Assembly: GCA_032164295.1 (NCBI GenBank)
Contig: JAJHTX010000002.1
Span: 4,278,001-4,342,000 of the forward strand
Direction of reading: 5' to 3'
Length of the DNA: 64,000 nucleotides
Origin: Inonotus obliquus
Taxonomy: Eukaryota > Basidiomycota > Agaricomycetes > Hymenochaetales > Hymenochaetaceae
Shown: positions 1 to 14,271 of the stretch, piece after piece
Layout: each line of letters opens with the position of its first letter
Numbering within the stretch: the first letter of the stretch is position 1
Notes under the pieces: generated by a model
What the model was told of the DNA's origin: nothing
The model's database searches: none
What the model saw: the letters and a program-made list of their open reading frames with translations, nothing else
Program-made: the position numbers and the translations under genes

Positions 1-21
1 TTTTCAACTATCAAGAGATAC

Positions 22-938
22 TCAAGTCTCGTCCTTCAGTTCTGGCACGCCATCGCGCCAGTTCACACCGCATGCGCTTGCGACCTGTATTGCAATCTCA
101 CGAACGACATTTATTTCCCCGTCACTAGCCCCTGCACGTCGAGCATTCGCGAGATGCCATTTGGTCTGTTGTGGTGTATCCATCGTGATAAGTGCTGCGA
201 CGAGAACAAAAGACGTCTCGCGCTGTGCGAGAATCTTTTGAGCTCCGAAAACGTATCCGCATCCGATCGCTCTGGCAAACCAACCTGTAATACAATACGT
301 TCAAGAGAAAGCTTGTAGTGAAATTACGAGCGGTGTACGAACCCATGTCAGGATGGACTGAGGTAAAGAGAGACATGATGGCTTCGGTTTTATCGCCGTG
401 CAAGGCTGCGAAGAACTCATCCCCGCGAGCGAGCATGTCAGTGAATTTGTCAGTGCCCAATTCACTTCAATGGCGCCATCAGCTTCTCCTAATACAGATA
501 TTCGAAAATGCTGATTAACAACTTACCGGACGAGCGTCGTGTCTCTCAACTCGGAGGGTGTGACTTCGTACAGGGCGATCAATGCCGATATCGCCTGTGC
601 TATTCCATCCATTACTTGCACTGAGTTGATAAGGAGCACTAACGTACCCTCGAATATCCACTGAACAAGCCGGCCTTAAATAACGCCTCTCTCATTCTCA
701 CTACGACACGGCGCTTGTCATCTTCCGACGCAGAAAGAGCCGTAAGCACCGCGATCACAAACTTGAAAACACAAGCCACTTCTTCAGGTCGATTACCTGC
801 ACTGAATGCAACAGCTGTGACGAGATACCACGGGTTATCTATTTCTCGACTGATCGAATGAGATTGATCTTTCGACGAAGCTGAGAGATAGAGATCCTTG
901 AGACGTGAGAGAAAGTCACTTGTAGCGATCTCAGCCAT
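22..938 (-). CDS. CMD/AhpD-like protein, copy 1 (4 exons, 247 aa)
   Basis: Predicted protein of the carboxymuconolactone decarboxylase / AhpD-like fold; the enzymatic role is unknown. Exons on the minus strand are 938-648, 594-527, 464-343 and 284-22 (291, 68, 122 and 263 nt; 248 codons including the stop). The C-terminal half has the CMD-like pattern of two helices (ALITMDTP, then WHLANARRAGAS, then IAIQVASACG). The CxxC pair of true AhpD peroxidases is absent, so peroxidase activity is not supported. The start is the first ATG of an exon matching its paralogue at 21074-21979, whose four exons have exactly the same lengths. Its promoter region is shared divergently with adenylate kinase. The model is well supported by the paralogue; the function is not. 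Confidence 0.85.
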
Positions 939-1885
939 TGTGAATCCTGGTCAGAAACTTCCAGTCCTCTCTTGGGAGACGCGCAAGAAAAAGCAAAGAG
1001 CGGCGACACCATTGCACTGCTGATTCCATACTCCCTGTGTGAGAAACAGATGATATGAGGCAGAGGAAGGATCCGGAAATAGAGACGCCCACATCACATG
1101 TCCAGAGGTATAAGCTGTAATGGATCCTAATCCTGTTCCTATTACGAAAGGTTAAGTATGCCTGATTCTTGAGATCGATATTTGATGACTCGATTTCTCC
1201 AAAGTTGGCGTAGATGATGAATCAGCCAGTATGGCACGAGCGCGTTGAGTTCTCCTTCTTGCGTTGTAACGCGGCATCCCATTTACGCCTTGCTATGTAC
1301 TTGTCCGAGTACTGAAGAAACGAGAATCCCGAAGGCGGTCCTTCTTCGACAATCGACTCGTCACATCGTTACCCGTAGCGAAGCATACACTTCTGGTGAA
1401 TACTAGAGAACAACCACGGTCGGTGTGGATGTGCGGAGGGGGCACCTCTTCACCTTTCGTGTATGCCCCATTAATGTGGTGTTAAACTTAGAACTTCTCT
1501 CCAAAGATGGCAACATATTCTTCTCTTATTACTTTAAAGCGGTAGGGAGGAGGATAGAGACGCTGTGGTGAGAAGTCGGACCCTCAAGAGGCGAAATAAA
1601 CTCCTTGGCCACTTGGATGGATTACTGAAGAGAATGCATGTGATTGGATGGAGGGAGGAATGTCGCATGATTACATAATTGACACGCTGTCTGAATATTT
1701 TCTGAATTGTTTTTCTTTTTGAACCGAATCCACCCGGGGACGTTGCTCTTGGGTGTCTCCTCGTCCTCAACGCCATCCTCTCTCCGTTCCGCCTCTCCCG
1801 CTCCGCCAGTATTTAATCTTTGCTCGTCTGCTATTCTCCTTTCCACTCTTTCTGCCTTTTCTGGTGGTCAGTTTAGTCTACTGGC
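939..1885. other. Intergenic region, divergent promoters
   Basis: No recognisable gene. It lies between two divergently transcribed genes. A pyrimidine-rich tract at about 1760-1870 directly precedes the adenylate kinase ATG, as is common for strongly expressed fungal genes. Short ORFs here on both strands have no family features. Confidence 0.5.
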
Positions 1886-3210
<1,325 letters not shown>

Positions 3211-6073
3211 ATCTAGTCCTGAGACTCGGCTCGGGATGGTGGTTATATCGGACGATGGGTACATAAAATAGGAATGAGCGTAGATGGATGCTCTTCGGGG
3301 TCTATTCATCCGCTTTTTTTTCTTGTCCCTGATATATGCATCGTAGTTATTTATCTGCAAGTTGCATCTTTAACTTTCTACTTCGTCTGAGAAGGGAGTA
3401 ACGAGTTGTCAAAACCCAAAAGATCAAAGTTTCTTCTGCCTTACGGCTTATGATCAGCCGTTCCAGCCTTATAGAAGTGGATGACTTTGACGATACTTGT
3501 TCAATCCCCTCACGCCAGGCTGTGGTGCGGTTGCTGACTCTCAACTAAATCTACTTAATCGCAAGAAATGGGAGATCAGGGCAAAAGTACTCGGCACCAA
3601 CATGTTCGCATGGCTACTGTTGCGTCTCATGCTCGATCGAATGAATATACTTAGCTCTCGGTGCCTCGCTTGCTTGTCAGCATACCAATAGACGGTCAAT
3701 CCGATATCTGGGTTCTGAATGAGGATCTGAGGCTCGCTGCAATTAATTTTGCGTTTGGTTGTTAGGTACGTGTATAGTACTCAGGTATGAAAGCTGGTTG
3801 GATGGGGTCGGAGGTCGGAGATGGAGTAAATGGACTGTCTTCAGACAGTCCAGCCAAGGATTTGCAGAGCCAGGGGCTTGCAGTTACAATCGATCCTCTA
3901 GTAAACGACCTTCAGTTGTTGTGAGTACATGCCTGGGTTATGATCGATCGGGAATATGAGGATGAGGAGTGTACATGTGAGTCGCTCATGTTTAGCGCAT
4001 GTCGATGCATGTGCGTCGCAAAGGGTGGTAAACTCATCACGAGCGCAAGTCTCCAAACCCGAGCTGCCCGATCCGACTCAGATCGGTATGAATCGTCTTA
4101 TGCCCAGAGCGAAGATCACTCTGTACAGTCAGTGGTGGAAAACAAGGAAGGAAGACGTAATTATCTTGGTGACTACATTATAGTTACACGAGTTCTTCGG
4201 ACATATCATGTATCCGGGGTCAGAAAAACGGGAGGAATGTGGGGGGGGGGGGTTGCTGCGCATTTGATTTGCGCTTGCGTCGCGTGCATACAGGGATGAT
4301 TGGGTGTGAGACATGTGTGGCGAGTGCGTCTGGGCATTGACTGGTCCATGCTCCAGGTCACTGCGAGGGTCAATCCTCCCGCCTGATCGTAGATCAGACC
4401 ATGCGCGCTGGTGAAGCCCGTAGATTATCAGTACCGCGTATGCAGTGATGCGCGGACTGATTTACCGAAGTGACGGGGTCTATCAGGGACGAGGCGCGGG
4501 AAGCGGAACACGACCTGCACCGCTTTGGGCGGCGCCAGTTGTTTGTTTAGGTGCTGCTTGCTGATAGCGATGATAATGCCGTTGACCATAGATCTAAGTC
4601 CTCGCCCACGCGATCGCAAACAATAAGAAATGGTCCATCGCTTCTGTTACATGTAAGATGAATACAGTTGGAGTATCGGATCGGAGGTGACAGGATTAGC
4701 AAGACACTTGTAAGTTGTAATAGACGTACAATCTTACCTGGTTAGTCTGGGATGAAGTCAGAACCAAAAGGGGTTTGTTTTGCGGCGCACATTCAGGTCC
4801 AAAGCGTACAATGCTAAGATGCGGCCAAAGTGCCGACGACGATCCGGTGCTTGCCCGCTCTACGCCACAAAGGTCTTGCATCCTGTACCTGGCTTTGCTC
4901 GTAATGCGTGTCGGCAGGTCCATCACAACTAAACCTTCACCGATGATGATATGATCCCACGATGATGGAATAGACGTGCTGCAGATTGCCGATAGTCAAA
5001 AGTGTGCTGTGTTCTTTTATATTCAATATAGCTCGCAGCTTACGGGCGTTGATGACACGGATTCAACGGAGGCAAGGCGATCGCTTCCATAAATGCTCTA
5101 GTATCACGAGTCACATCAACGTAGATGAACCTCCATCAGATTCGGAAGTAAATGAAGAACGGGGCATTTGGCAACCCGCTGCCTACACCTCGCAACAGAG
5201 ATAAGTGTTCGAGGAACATGTTTCGCGCTAATCTCGGGTTTCCAGGTCGAATCAGCTGTTCTGACCGACCAGTATCGATTTCCAGACGGTGATAGGTGAA
5301 GTGATGGCGCCGAACTCGGCTCCGGAGTGCGACAGATGCTAGAGTGCTTTTAATACTGTCTTTTAGAACCAAAAGGGTCGGGTGCACATCTTCTTGTGAA
5401 TCTAAAGCGCTCTTATCGGGGAGGCAATGCCAGGGTTAAGGTGATGAGATAGTTTACGGCTTGTTGTACTTTGAGATGGTGCTGGACTGGCGGGGCACTG
5501 GTGAGGTACGTTTCAGCGAGGAGGCGGTGATGGAACGCAGAGGGTTTGAACAAGACTGACTGGGAGCGCCGAATGATGGGAATCGATGAGCAAAGGAGAA
5601 TTCACGGTAAGTAAGATGAGATGGGAATGATGGGATGATGATGGAAAAGAACAAGGGATTCTATCTGTGTCTCTCTCTCTCAAATTCAACTCTCAGCAGC
5701 ACACTCGGCTTGCCCGGGTTGGGCAGTAGTGAACTTGTACAAAAATGGCACAGCGCGTGGGAATTTATTGATGATGCAGATCTCATCGCCAATTTTTATT
5801 TTTATTTTATTCATGATTTATATACCTAAACTCGTGCATCCAGTCTGGTTTAGAATGTTTCCTCATCCCCCTACTCGTACCGTCCTCTCGGGGTAGCCCA
5901 CCCTCCGAGGAATCACTCCTGGTCTTTTCCTCTCGCGCTTTATTTGAACACCCCTCGGCGCGTATATTTCATATCACCACATACCCCTCCGACTACCTCG
6001 GACAACTCTTATACCTAATCAACCCTCGTCAGTTTGCCCAACAGTGCAACGACAACGACCTCAGAGACGTCAA
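3211..6073. other. 2.9 kb without a recognisable gene
   Basis: Only short ORFs on both strands, none with a family motif or believable splice structure. A homopolymer run of about 12 G lies near 4240-4252. The last few hundred bases (about 5830-6070) are C/T-rich and probably form the promoter and 5' leader of the following transcription factor gene. A small unknown or non-coding gene cannot be excluded. Confidence 0.45.
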
Positions 6074-9000
6074 ATGCCATCCGACAGATCGTTGACTACA
6101 GTCCTCCCGGATGGAGAAGACCAAGATGTTCGCGCGACGCGTAAGGGCGGTAACCCTCTCCAACGCGGTTCGGCGTGCCTCAGCTGCAGGTCAGTTCCCG
6201 CCTACTAGCCTCTTTGTAGATGATGCAGAGTTCACTGACGAGTTATTAACTCACACATCACGTAGGAAGCGTAAAATGGTCAGTATCAGTATACTTTATC
6301 AGCTATATGTCCTTCTCTATCGCCGCTACTCCCCATGCGCGCACCCCGCAATGATCTTCCTAAAAAGCTTATTGTTACTTCTTTTCGGTTCTTCATCCCC
6401 TCACTCACATATAAGCGACGTTGACGGGCGAGCTGCTAACTGATCTCTCTTGCAGAAATGTGACGCAACAAAGCCTGTCTGTCGTCAATGCGTAAAAGCG
6501 AACAGAGTGGAGGAATGCGACTATGATGACGGGAGGCAGAAGAGCCGTACTCAAATTCTACAGGAGAAAATCGCGAAACTTGAAGACCGAATTCGCGAAC
6601 TTGAGACTGCGGAAGCAGAGCAATTATCTCTCAGTGACGATCAAGAGGGCTATAACGACCCAACCGCGGCAGACTATGACTACGATACATTCGGAGCGCA
6701 GACGACGATGCCGGGTCAGGGACTTGGTGATGAGCTTGCATATCATGATGCCGGAAACGGTACTGCGTATCACCATGCCTCGTCAGGTTCTCCAGCTGGT
6801 TCGGGTTCGGGTTCAGGCTCGGACTCTTCGCACAACGCGCACCCCATGCCGTACTCCCCGCTAGCGCTCGACGGCAGTAACCCGGCACTATCCTATAATC
6901 CCAGTCCCGGTCTGGTCGCAGCGCCATCTGCCATCCAATACCCACCTCAGCCTCACCAGCAACACCAACATAATGAGTTCTATCCTACGCAGGAAATAGC
7001 GGTGCCCAACACAAATGAAATGTTCGGATACAACCTGAACATTGGACTGGGGCTAGGAATGGGCATGAATATGGAAATGGGGTACGATCCATCCTCCCTT
7101 GCTATGGGGTTGAATACTGGCGCGCACCATATGAGCGGTATAAACATGGATATGAGTGTTCACCCAGGCATGAATCTTGGTATGAACTCAAGTATGGCAT
7201 CTCACGACCCGAATGCAAGCCTCTCAGTGCCTGCGTACTCCACACATAATTTCTCGCCTTTTACTGGATCCACTGGTTCATCCCCGTCTACTTACTCGAA
7301 CGCGAGTCCTAGTGGTGCGAATGCGATCTCGGGAACCTCTTCAATGAACATGCGGCCGCCGCCCCAAGCAGGCTCATTCCTTAGTTCCGGCTCCATACAG
7401 GGTTCTATCAATCAGCCCCTCGGAATGGGCGCAAGCTCTTTATCTCTATCAGGCGGTAAACAAACTATGCCTGGTCAAAGCATATCAGTAGGGGCCACAT
7501 TGGCATCTACATCGAAGGGCAAGCGTCCGATGAGCCGCTGGGACGCGGATGTTTTGCCAATTCAGGAGCGTAAGATTCTGTAAGAGATGTCTTATTTAAA
7601 TTTGCATCCTACAATAGCTAATGCTTTTGTTATTACATTCAAGTGTGGACATCTTTCTTCCTCACGCACGTCAATGTGGTGTCTATCTCTCTTCTGAGCG
7701 ACTTTACCAAAGACTAGAACTCGATAGCGCGTACCCGTCTCTTTTCCCGCCTACTCAGACCGCACAGGGTGACCTCCGTGCACCACCCGCTCATCCTGCG
7801 CTAGCAAACGCAATATACCTTCTCGCATGCCATTTTTCCTCCGTGCATATTCCCGGCACTGCTCTCCCTCAGTTCAGCAATCTATCGGGAAAACAGACGG
7901 ACCTCTCGACGCATGAGTCTCAGTTTCTTACGCGAGCGCTGCGCGGCATTGCAGCGGCGCTTGAGGCGGGCGAGGCGGCTGCAAGCGACTCCATGTCATC
8001 GAGGTCTTCGCGCTCTGCAAGAAGCAGAAGTCGAAGCACAAGTGCCAGTGCGAGCATGAGAGGTTCAGCGTCACCGCCGACTTTCTCCACATCCTCACCC
8101 GCCTCTAGATTTCAAAGTGCTTCGCGTCCCAGAACTGGTAACCCTGGTCCTTCAGGCTCTGGATCCGGATCCGGAGTCGGATCGAGCGTTGTAACGGGCC
8201 TCGGTGGAGGCGTAAAAGAAGATCCACCTGACGCCGCGACGCCACTTGTTGATGCTGTGCAAGCCAGCGCACTCCTCGCCGTGTACTTCTTCGCGAAGGC
8301 AAGGTTATTGGAGGGCTACTATCACGCAAGCGCTGCAGCGAGACTCGCGGTTAGCTTGGGAATGCATCAGGTTAGGAGCCCCGTGTGGAGACCGCCTGTG
8401 TCTTCCTCATTCCAACCCGGTTCGATTGGGTCAAGTGCTTTTGATCCTTCCGGTTCTTCAAGCTCTTCCACTTCGTTCGCGTATACCAGTTCCAGCGACC
8501 CAAACGCCGGGTCGTGGTCTGGCAGTCCCACGCCTTCTCCAGCCGTACTTCTCCCACCTGCGCGATGTGCACTTGAGCATGCTGAACGAGTCTCCACCTT
8601 CTGGCATGTCTTCTTCATTGATCGGTGTTGGAGCGTCGCCACCGGTTTACCGAGTAGTTTACCCGATGACGAACACCCGCAGCTGAAGATAAGCACTGTG
8701 TGGCCGTGGGACGCTGAGCCTGGCAAAGAGTTGACGCGAGAGATCGCAGATTATGAGAGTCTTGGAAGCTTATTTATGCCTGAAGCTCCCAGCAGACATG
8801 GCGGCAAGAATAAGAGTACGAAAGCGCTCAAGGCAAAGGCTGCCGCATTCTTCGAGAGAGCAGCACGTATCGCATCTTGTGAGTGCTCGTATTCATATTT
8901 ACGCAAGAGAATTCCCATATCTAATTAATAAAATAACAGTGCAAGCAGAACCAACACAATGGGAGCAGCTCACACAGCTCGAGGTGGCACTAGATAAATT

Positions 9001-9526
9001 CATTGCGTCTCTCCCTCCTTACGCCATCGTATCCGCGACCGTGCAAGATCCAACAATCGACCCAGATCTCGCACTCGTACATACGCTGACCCATGCCTCT
9101 ATTATCCAACTGCACCATCCACGTGCACAGAAAGATGCTCATGCGCACGCAGTCTGCGTGCGCGCCGCTGCAGCTTGCGTTCAGATCATCCGGTGTCTTT
9201 CCGTGAAAGAGTTCCTCCTCTTGGACCCGGTGATTGGCACATGTTGGATGTGCGTGAGTGATGTACTGCTAAGGGAGAGAATATGGGGTGGTAACATGTC
9301 CGCGGTACATGGGGTTGCGAGAAATGCAGGGGAGGGTCAATGTGCAACTATTGAGACTGAGTTGGATGCTGTTGTCGGTGCGCTAAAACAGCTTAGCTAT
9401 GTGTTCCCAGTTGCACGTAAGTTTAGCTTTGTTTCCTTCCGGCCTGAATCAATTCTGATTCTCTCTTCTTCAGTCTACCAGGTACAGAAAGTTGAGCAGT
9501 CACGGAATACGCCTTACTGCAACTGA
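6074..9526 (+). CDS. Zn2Cys6 fungal-specific transcription factor (6 exons, 1005 aa)
   Basis: Predicted nuclear DNA-binding regulator; the target pathway is unknown. Exons are 6074-6189, 6266-6278, 6456-7579, 7644-8878, 8940-9416 and 9474-9526, together 1006 codons including the stop. The zinc cluster has cysteines at residues 35, 38, 45, 52, 55 and 64 (C-X2-C-X6-C-X6-C-X2-C-X8-C) and is split by two introns, so that a 13 nt exon encodes only the basic RKRKM stretch. A coiled-coil-like linker follows (residues about 75-95), then a low-complexity Ser/Gly/Pro region with an unusual Met/Gly/Asn-rich segment at about residues 232-292. The middle homology region starts near residue 419 (VDIFLPHARQCG), with later motifs such as FWHVFFIDRCW and IGTCWMCVSDVL. 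The last intron is in frame with no stop, so its retention would also leave an open protein. Confidence 0.88.
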
Positions 9527-12500
9527 GAAGGATAAGAATACGCGAAAACATATAAACATATAGAGGACTACTTTCTTTTCAGCACCCATGATCCTATGCT
9601 GTTCCTTTCATGTCTCCTGCGTTTTCTCTCGAATTCTCCCGATGATACTCTCTATTCATACATGGAATGGAAATCCCCGTTTCGTACACTGTATCAATAC
9701 TAGCCAAAAACCAACGCGGCGCTTCTTTCTTTGCTCACAATCGCCCATTCTCTCCGTTTCCACTTCTATGCCATTCACCGATGATCATGTTATTTTCCGG
9801 GAGAACCATTTTCGCTCACGCTTATATTATATTCCCTCTCGTTTTCGTTCTATTTTTGTTCGTTTGTTTCTTTTACCAGCACCTCTCCGCATCATAAACA
9901 CCGAAACGCCCGGTCCCTAGTTCCTGTGGTGCGAGTTTAAGAAGGTTGCTGTTTTCATGTTCGTTCTCTTCATCTTCTTCCCTTCCCTTCGACTCCTTCT
10001 TCCGCCGCTTTGGCTTCTCCTTTTGTCCGTCTTACGTCGGTTTTGTTCTCTGCTTCCTGTTCTATCGTTATCTTTTGGGTTTGTTATCGAACAGTTGTCG
10101 AAATGTATCAATTAGTATTCTCAGTTCATCTCTTTTCTTTTGAAGTAACTAGACGACGTACTTAGCCACGGACAATGAGCTATTCGTGCACATTTTTATA
10201 TATAATTACTCCGTCGACCAGATTCATCCACCACTATAATTAGCATATCTTCTGATGAAGTTTTCGTCCTTGGTCACGAGGTCAATACACTGCTCCGACT
10301 TCTCTACATAGAAGAAACGAACCTACCGAGCGGACTATTAGACGCAAAGTGATGCAAAACCTACAGGAAATGAAAAGAGTCCGACGCAAGTTAGTTCACC
10401 GTCTGCAATCCTGCAGTGTGACTTGACAGAAAAATTAAGATCCAGGTTTCGCGGAGGCATCCGTAAATCGATCTTCCGACGAAGAGGCGAACAAATGGTG
10501 TGTGGTACTTGATCCACTTGGCTTCGCTAGAAGATACTTAAACGTGGTACAAGACAGGAAAGAGTCCAACGGGAAATGCGGGATTGGATTGATTAATTGA
10601 TTCCGATATTTTGGTGCTTATACACCAAGACGAGCGGACGGAGACATGTGGATTGTGCGAGTTCGGTTAGCGATTCGAGTGACCCGTGTTCAAAGGAGAT
10701 GAAAGGAATGGGATAGGAGGATAGATGAACAAATTGATAACCATCGAGGGACACGATCTTCCTACATCAGTTACTCTAACGACATCAACTTCACATTCGT
10801 CCCCATTAGCCACGATTAATCCCATAGAAACTACATGAATTGCAAATACCTGGTTTTTGATAACGAGGTGAGACCCGCGGTTGCCGATCCCTGGGCGGGG
10901 TACTGTGGCACATGCGACATCGTAGTGATCTTGCCAAGACTGAGATGCGACGGTACCGAAGAAACGGACCGTACCAATGTCCACCGTTCGATCCAGTGAT
11001 CGAGGAGAGGGTTCCTTTGTGTTTGTTTAGTTGCCGAGATGTAAAGTTAGGTTGTTCGCTACGTGTTCGTCGGAGGAAAGGGATGATCGAAAAGTGAAAG
11101 AACTAGGTGTTTTAGGCAGGAGGTTGTAAAAGGGTTCTTATTGATTGTCGACACACGAGCAAGCAACGAAACCTAGTCGTGAAGGGGTGAGAAAGACCCG
11201 AGCGGATCTATAGTAAAATGGGGAGTCTGTAACGGTACCTCGAAGAAAGATAACAGTAGAGCGTGCTGATTTGAGGAAACACGTACTATATATCTATTGC
11301 ATAAAGAGAATTTCAAAACGTTTATGTGCACTGCCACTGTTGAAAACAATGCGCGCATTGCTTGAGTATGTGGCACTAGCTTCCTGATTGCCAGAAGCTA
11401 CATTGAGCGATCGCCCGGGGTAGCCCAAAGTCGGAAGCTGAAACAGTTTGGGACATGCTGGGATGAACTTCGCTGCTTTTCTTGCGGTGATTTTACGAGC
11501 CGATAGCTCGTGGTGTCCTTTGGTCATGCTGGGAGGGTGGAACACGAAAATGAGAATGCTTACAGTTGATGCGAGTCATAAGATTGTGTGCTCAAGCATT
11601 GTTCACGCTTCGCGAACAACTCCTATGGTTCATGTATGGCCTCTGTGAGAAAGAGAGCATAATTTCCCTTTTCTGCTACTCCACTTTTCTGAGGGATTAC
11701 GATACGGAGCGGCTATGTGAAATTACCGCGTTACTGAAACACTGTAAGCGTATCATCCAGAGATGTGGCGTACTCGTTCGGGAACTCGTCGCTAGCAGTC
11801 CCAGCTCGACGAATTTACTATCGCAAAGTGCGTAATCCGGGACCCCTTCCCGCTGTCTGAGCACCTCAAGACGGGAGCATCGTACAGAGTGCATCATCTT
11901 GCTCGCTCAGTTTGGAAAAGTCAGATGATCCGAACCTAGAACCGAAGACTGTGTTTGGGCGAGAGCACTAGAGACACTGAAAGGAAACTTCTGAAGCCTT
12001 GCCACTTCAGGGATGAAAACAAGATATTCGAGTCGGAATGTGTTTCATCAGTATCTGCGAAATTTAATAGCACTCCAAACCAGAGGTTTCCGATTCCGGC
12101 GTCCCTGGATCTCCATGAGCGGAAGCCCCGAGATATACAAGGTGAGTAAGGGCTGGCACTCGATGGTTTTCATAATGCCACCCAACACCATGGACGTGAA
12201 GCTGGTTTTACGAGGCCGTCGAAAACGTTTCGAACGCGGAGCTCATTGCGAACGCGATGGTAAACACGAAGTATAGCTCCGCATTAACGACGCGTGTGCT
12301 CGAATGATGCTGCGGCGTTCTCGCAGTATGGTCCTCGTCAAGGGCCCCAAGGAAAGACTATCAAGTTCTTTTGTTTAAATGGCTTCCACGAAATCCTCTT
12401 CTCAGATTACCAAGCAGAGAAAACTCGTTCGAGTTATCGGTGCTGAGACGACACAGACCTTTCGAAGACTATCAGTTGCTAACGAATGCCACTACCGGCA

Positions 12501-13235
12501 AAATGTGCATGGGTTGACAATTCGTGCGTTTCAATTCGTCGATCACCTCGCATTCCCGTCTGCAGCAGTAATTGGTAGGCTGAGGAAACCAGGAGCCGTG
12601 TATTAAACGCGTTCGACGCGAGCATAGCTTCATATCGATATCTTTTCTGGACTCAGTGAAGTACCGACGTTTTGTGCATTCTTGATTGATGTTGGATTGG
12701 AGGGTGCACGATAATAGATGGAATGAGATTCGGCGAGTTACATAATACCCTTCCACGTTATGATTTGGCTTGTCTTTCGTTGGCTTGTGCAGTGATCCTT
12801 GTCGGGCTCATTCGAGTTGTTGATTAAGACTTGGAAAAACATCGATTCAATTGCTCCCTCCACAGGTTTGGAATCTCAAGATCCATAACGACGTCATTCC
12901 CGCAGCACTTCAACCTACTTCAACCTTCCAAGAGCTAGTCTTCGAACGAAAGTGGCTCGTGCGGCAATTCTCACGGAACGTATCGCACAAATTTCCGATC
13001 GCAAGAGATAGGACATAACTAACGAAGCCGTGTACACGTGTGAATGGTTTTGGCGCTCGATATTCCTCGAACAAGCCTGTTGCGAAGTCGCAGGTCAGGT
13101 CAAAATCGCGTAAGGTCACATGCGAGCAACCTGGCATTTGTTCTCCGCGGCAGTCCCTTCACAATCAGTAGCCCGTGTTAGCGTTGCTTGTTGCAATCAT
13201 TGTTATTGCAAAGATGTCGCCAACCACTGTCAGCG
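9527..13235. other. 3.7 kb without a recognisable gene
   Basis: No protein family, RNA gene or repeat structure could be recognised. The first 600 bases are pyrimidine-rich and look like the 3' flank of the transcription factor gene. ORFs of 60-105 codons occur on both strands (for example 10667-10984 minus and 12379-12606 plus) but have no motifs and no convincing splice partners. Lineage-specific or non-coding genes remain possible. Confidence 0.4.
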
Positions 13236-14010
13236 TTAGTACAAGGATATCTCGGGAGACTGTGAAGGGAATTATTAGTGGGCTGAAGGCTTGAAAGTCT
13301 GTAGGAGGGCTTACGGATCCCCTGGTCTCAAAGGCCAACCAATCGCCTGTCCCTGTTGGTAACAACCCCATTGACTTGCATTTCCACAATCCAAGGGCCA
13401 ACGTGAGTGCATTACAAGCAAGGTACACGAGCTTCTGGAGAGGAAGGGTGGACAGAGCATGTGCGTTTGATTTTGAAGGCGCGAATTGCGCGAATACTGA
13501 GTAGAAGATATCAAGAAGTCAGTCACACATGTTGATTCGCGCAGAAAGAACAATACCGGTGTTAATATTTGCAAGGTTCTTAAAGGGTGAGAAGAGGAGC
13601 ATAGCTACGATGCCAATGCTAAAGATCTGGACTCCGCCTCCTGACATGTAAAGCATGAATGCCTGCATCGGCAGCTGCTTGGCGGGCGAGACTGCGAGGT
13701 CCCAAGCGCGTTTCTCCTTTAATGCGGTGAACGTTGCCTCGGCAGCGGCAGTAGATTTTGCTGGGGTCTTGTATGACTGCGGGAATGGAAGACCAAGATC
13801 AGCAATGGATTTTATAGAAGATGCGCCACGTACGTGAGCAGAAGCATGAAGACTTACGGCAGCCTGGGTGGCAGCGAAACCTGGAGGGGGAGGGAGATTT
13901 CGCCATCTATAGTACGAGCATGTTCATGTCAGGTTAAATTGCTAGCGGCTAATGTTAATTGAGTACTTTGAGGGGCTCTCTATCGAGTTATAGTCTAGCC
14001 TAGCTGCCAT
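13236..14010 (-). CDS. EMC4: ER membrane protein complex subunit 4 (5 exons, 172 aa)
   Basis: EMC4 is a two- to three-helix subunit of the ER membrane complex, which inserts tail-anchored and multi-pass proteins. Minus-strand exons are 14010-13967, 13906-13858, 13776-13557, 13496-13315 and 13259-13236 (173 codons including the stop). Family hallmarks are the N-terminal [10 protein letters not shown], the [16 protein letters not shown] block before the first helix ([20 protein letters not shown]), and the block [19 protein letters not shown] near the end. The short last exon gives the tail SPEISLY. The intron at 13777-13857 is 81 nt, a multiple of three with no stop, so its retention would add 27 residues; splicing is favoured by good GTAAGT and CAG sites and by family length. 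It is divergent from the ABC transporter gene, 261 bp away. Confidence 0.92.
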
Positions 14011-14271
14011 CGATATACAGAGGCGATAAAGCTGACGAGAAGTGGATTGTGGTGGTGGTAAGAGGGCAAGATGCTGGTCGTCGGAACGGACAGTCGCGCG
14101 ACGATCGCCTGTTGATCGAGTTCCCATATTAGGGGACGCGCAGATCATGGGTGGGAAATGGGACTCCAAACCAAAAGTCTCGCCATGTATGAGTTATAAC
14201 TAGATCTACATCCCCCTCTATCTCACCCTCTCCTTCCATGCCATCCTTCCAGCCTCTCCGCTCTCTTCCAG

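Noticed and set aside
4239..4252. G12 homopolymer as a possible G-quadruplex
   Set aside because: It is a single run, not four separated runs; most simply a slippage-prone homopolymer.
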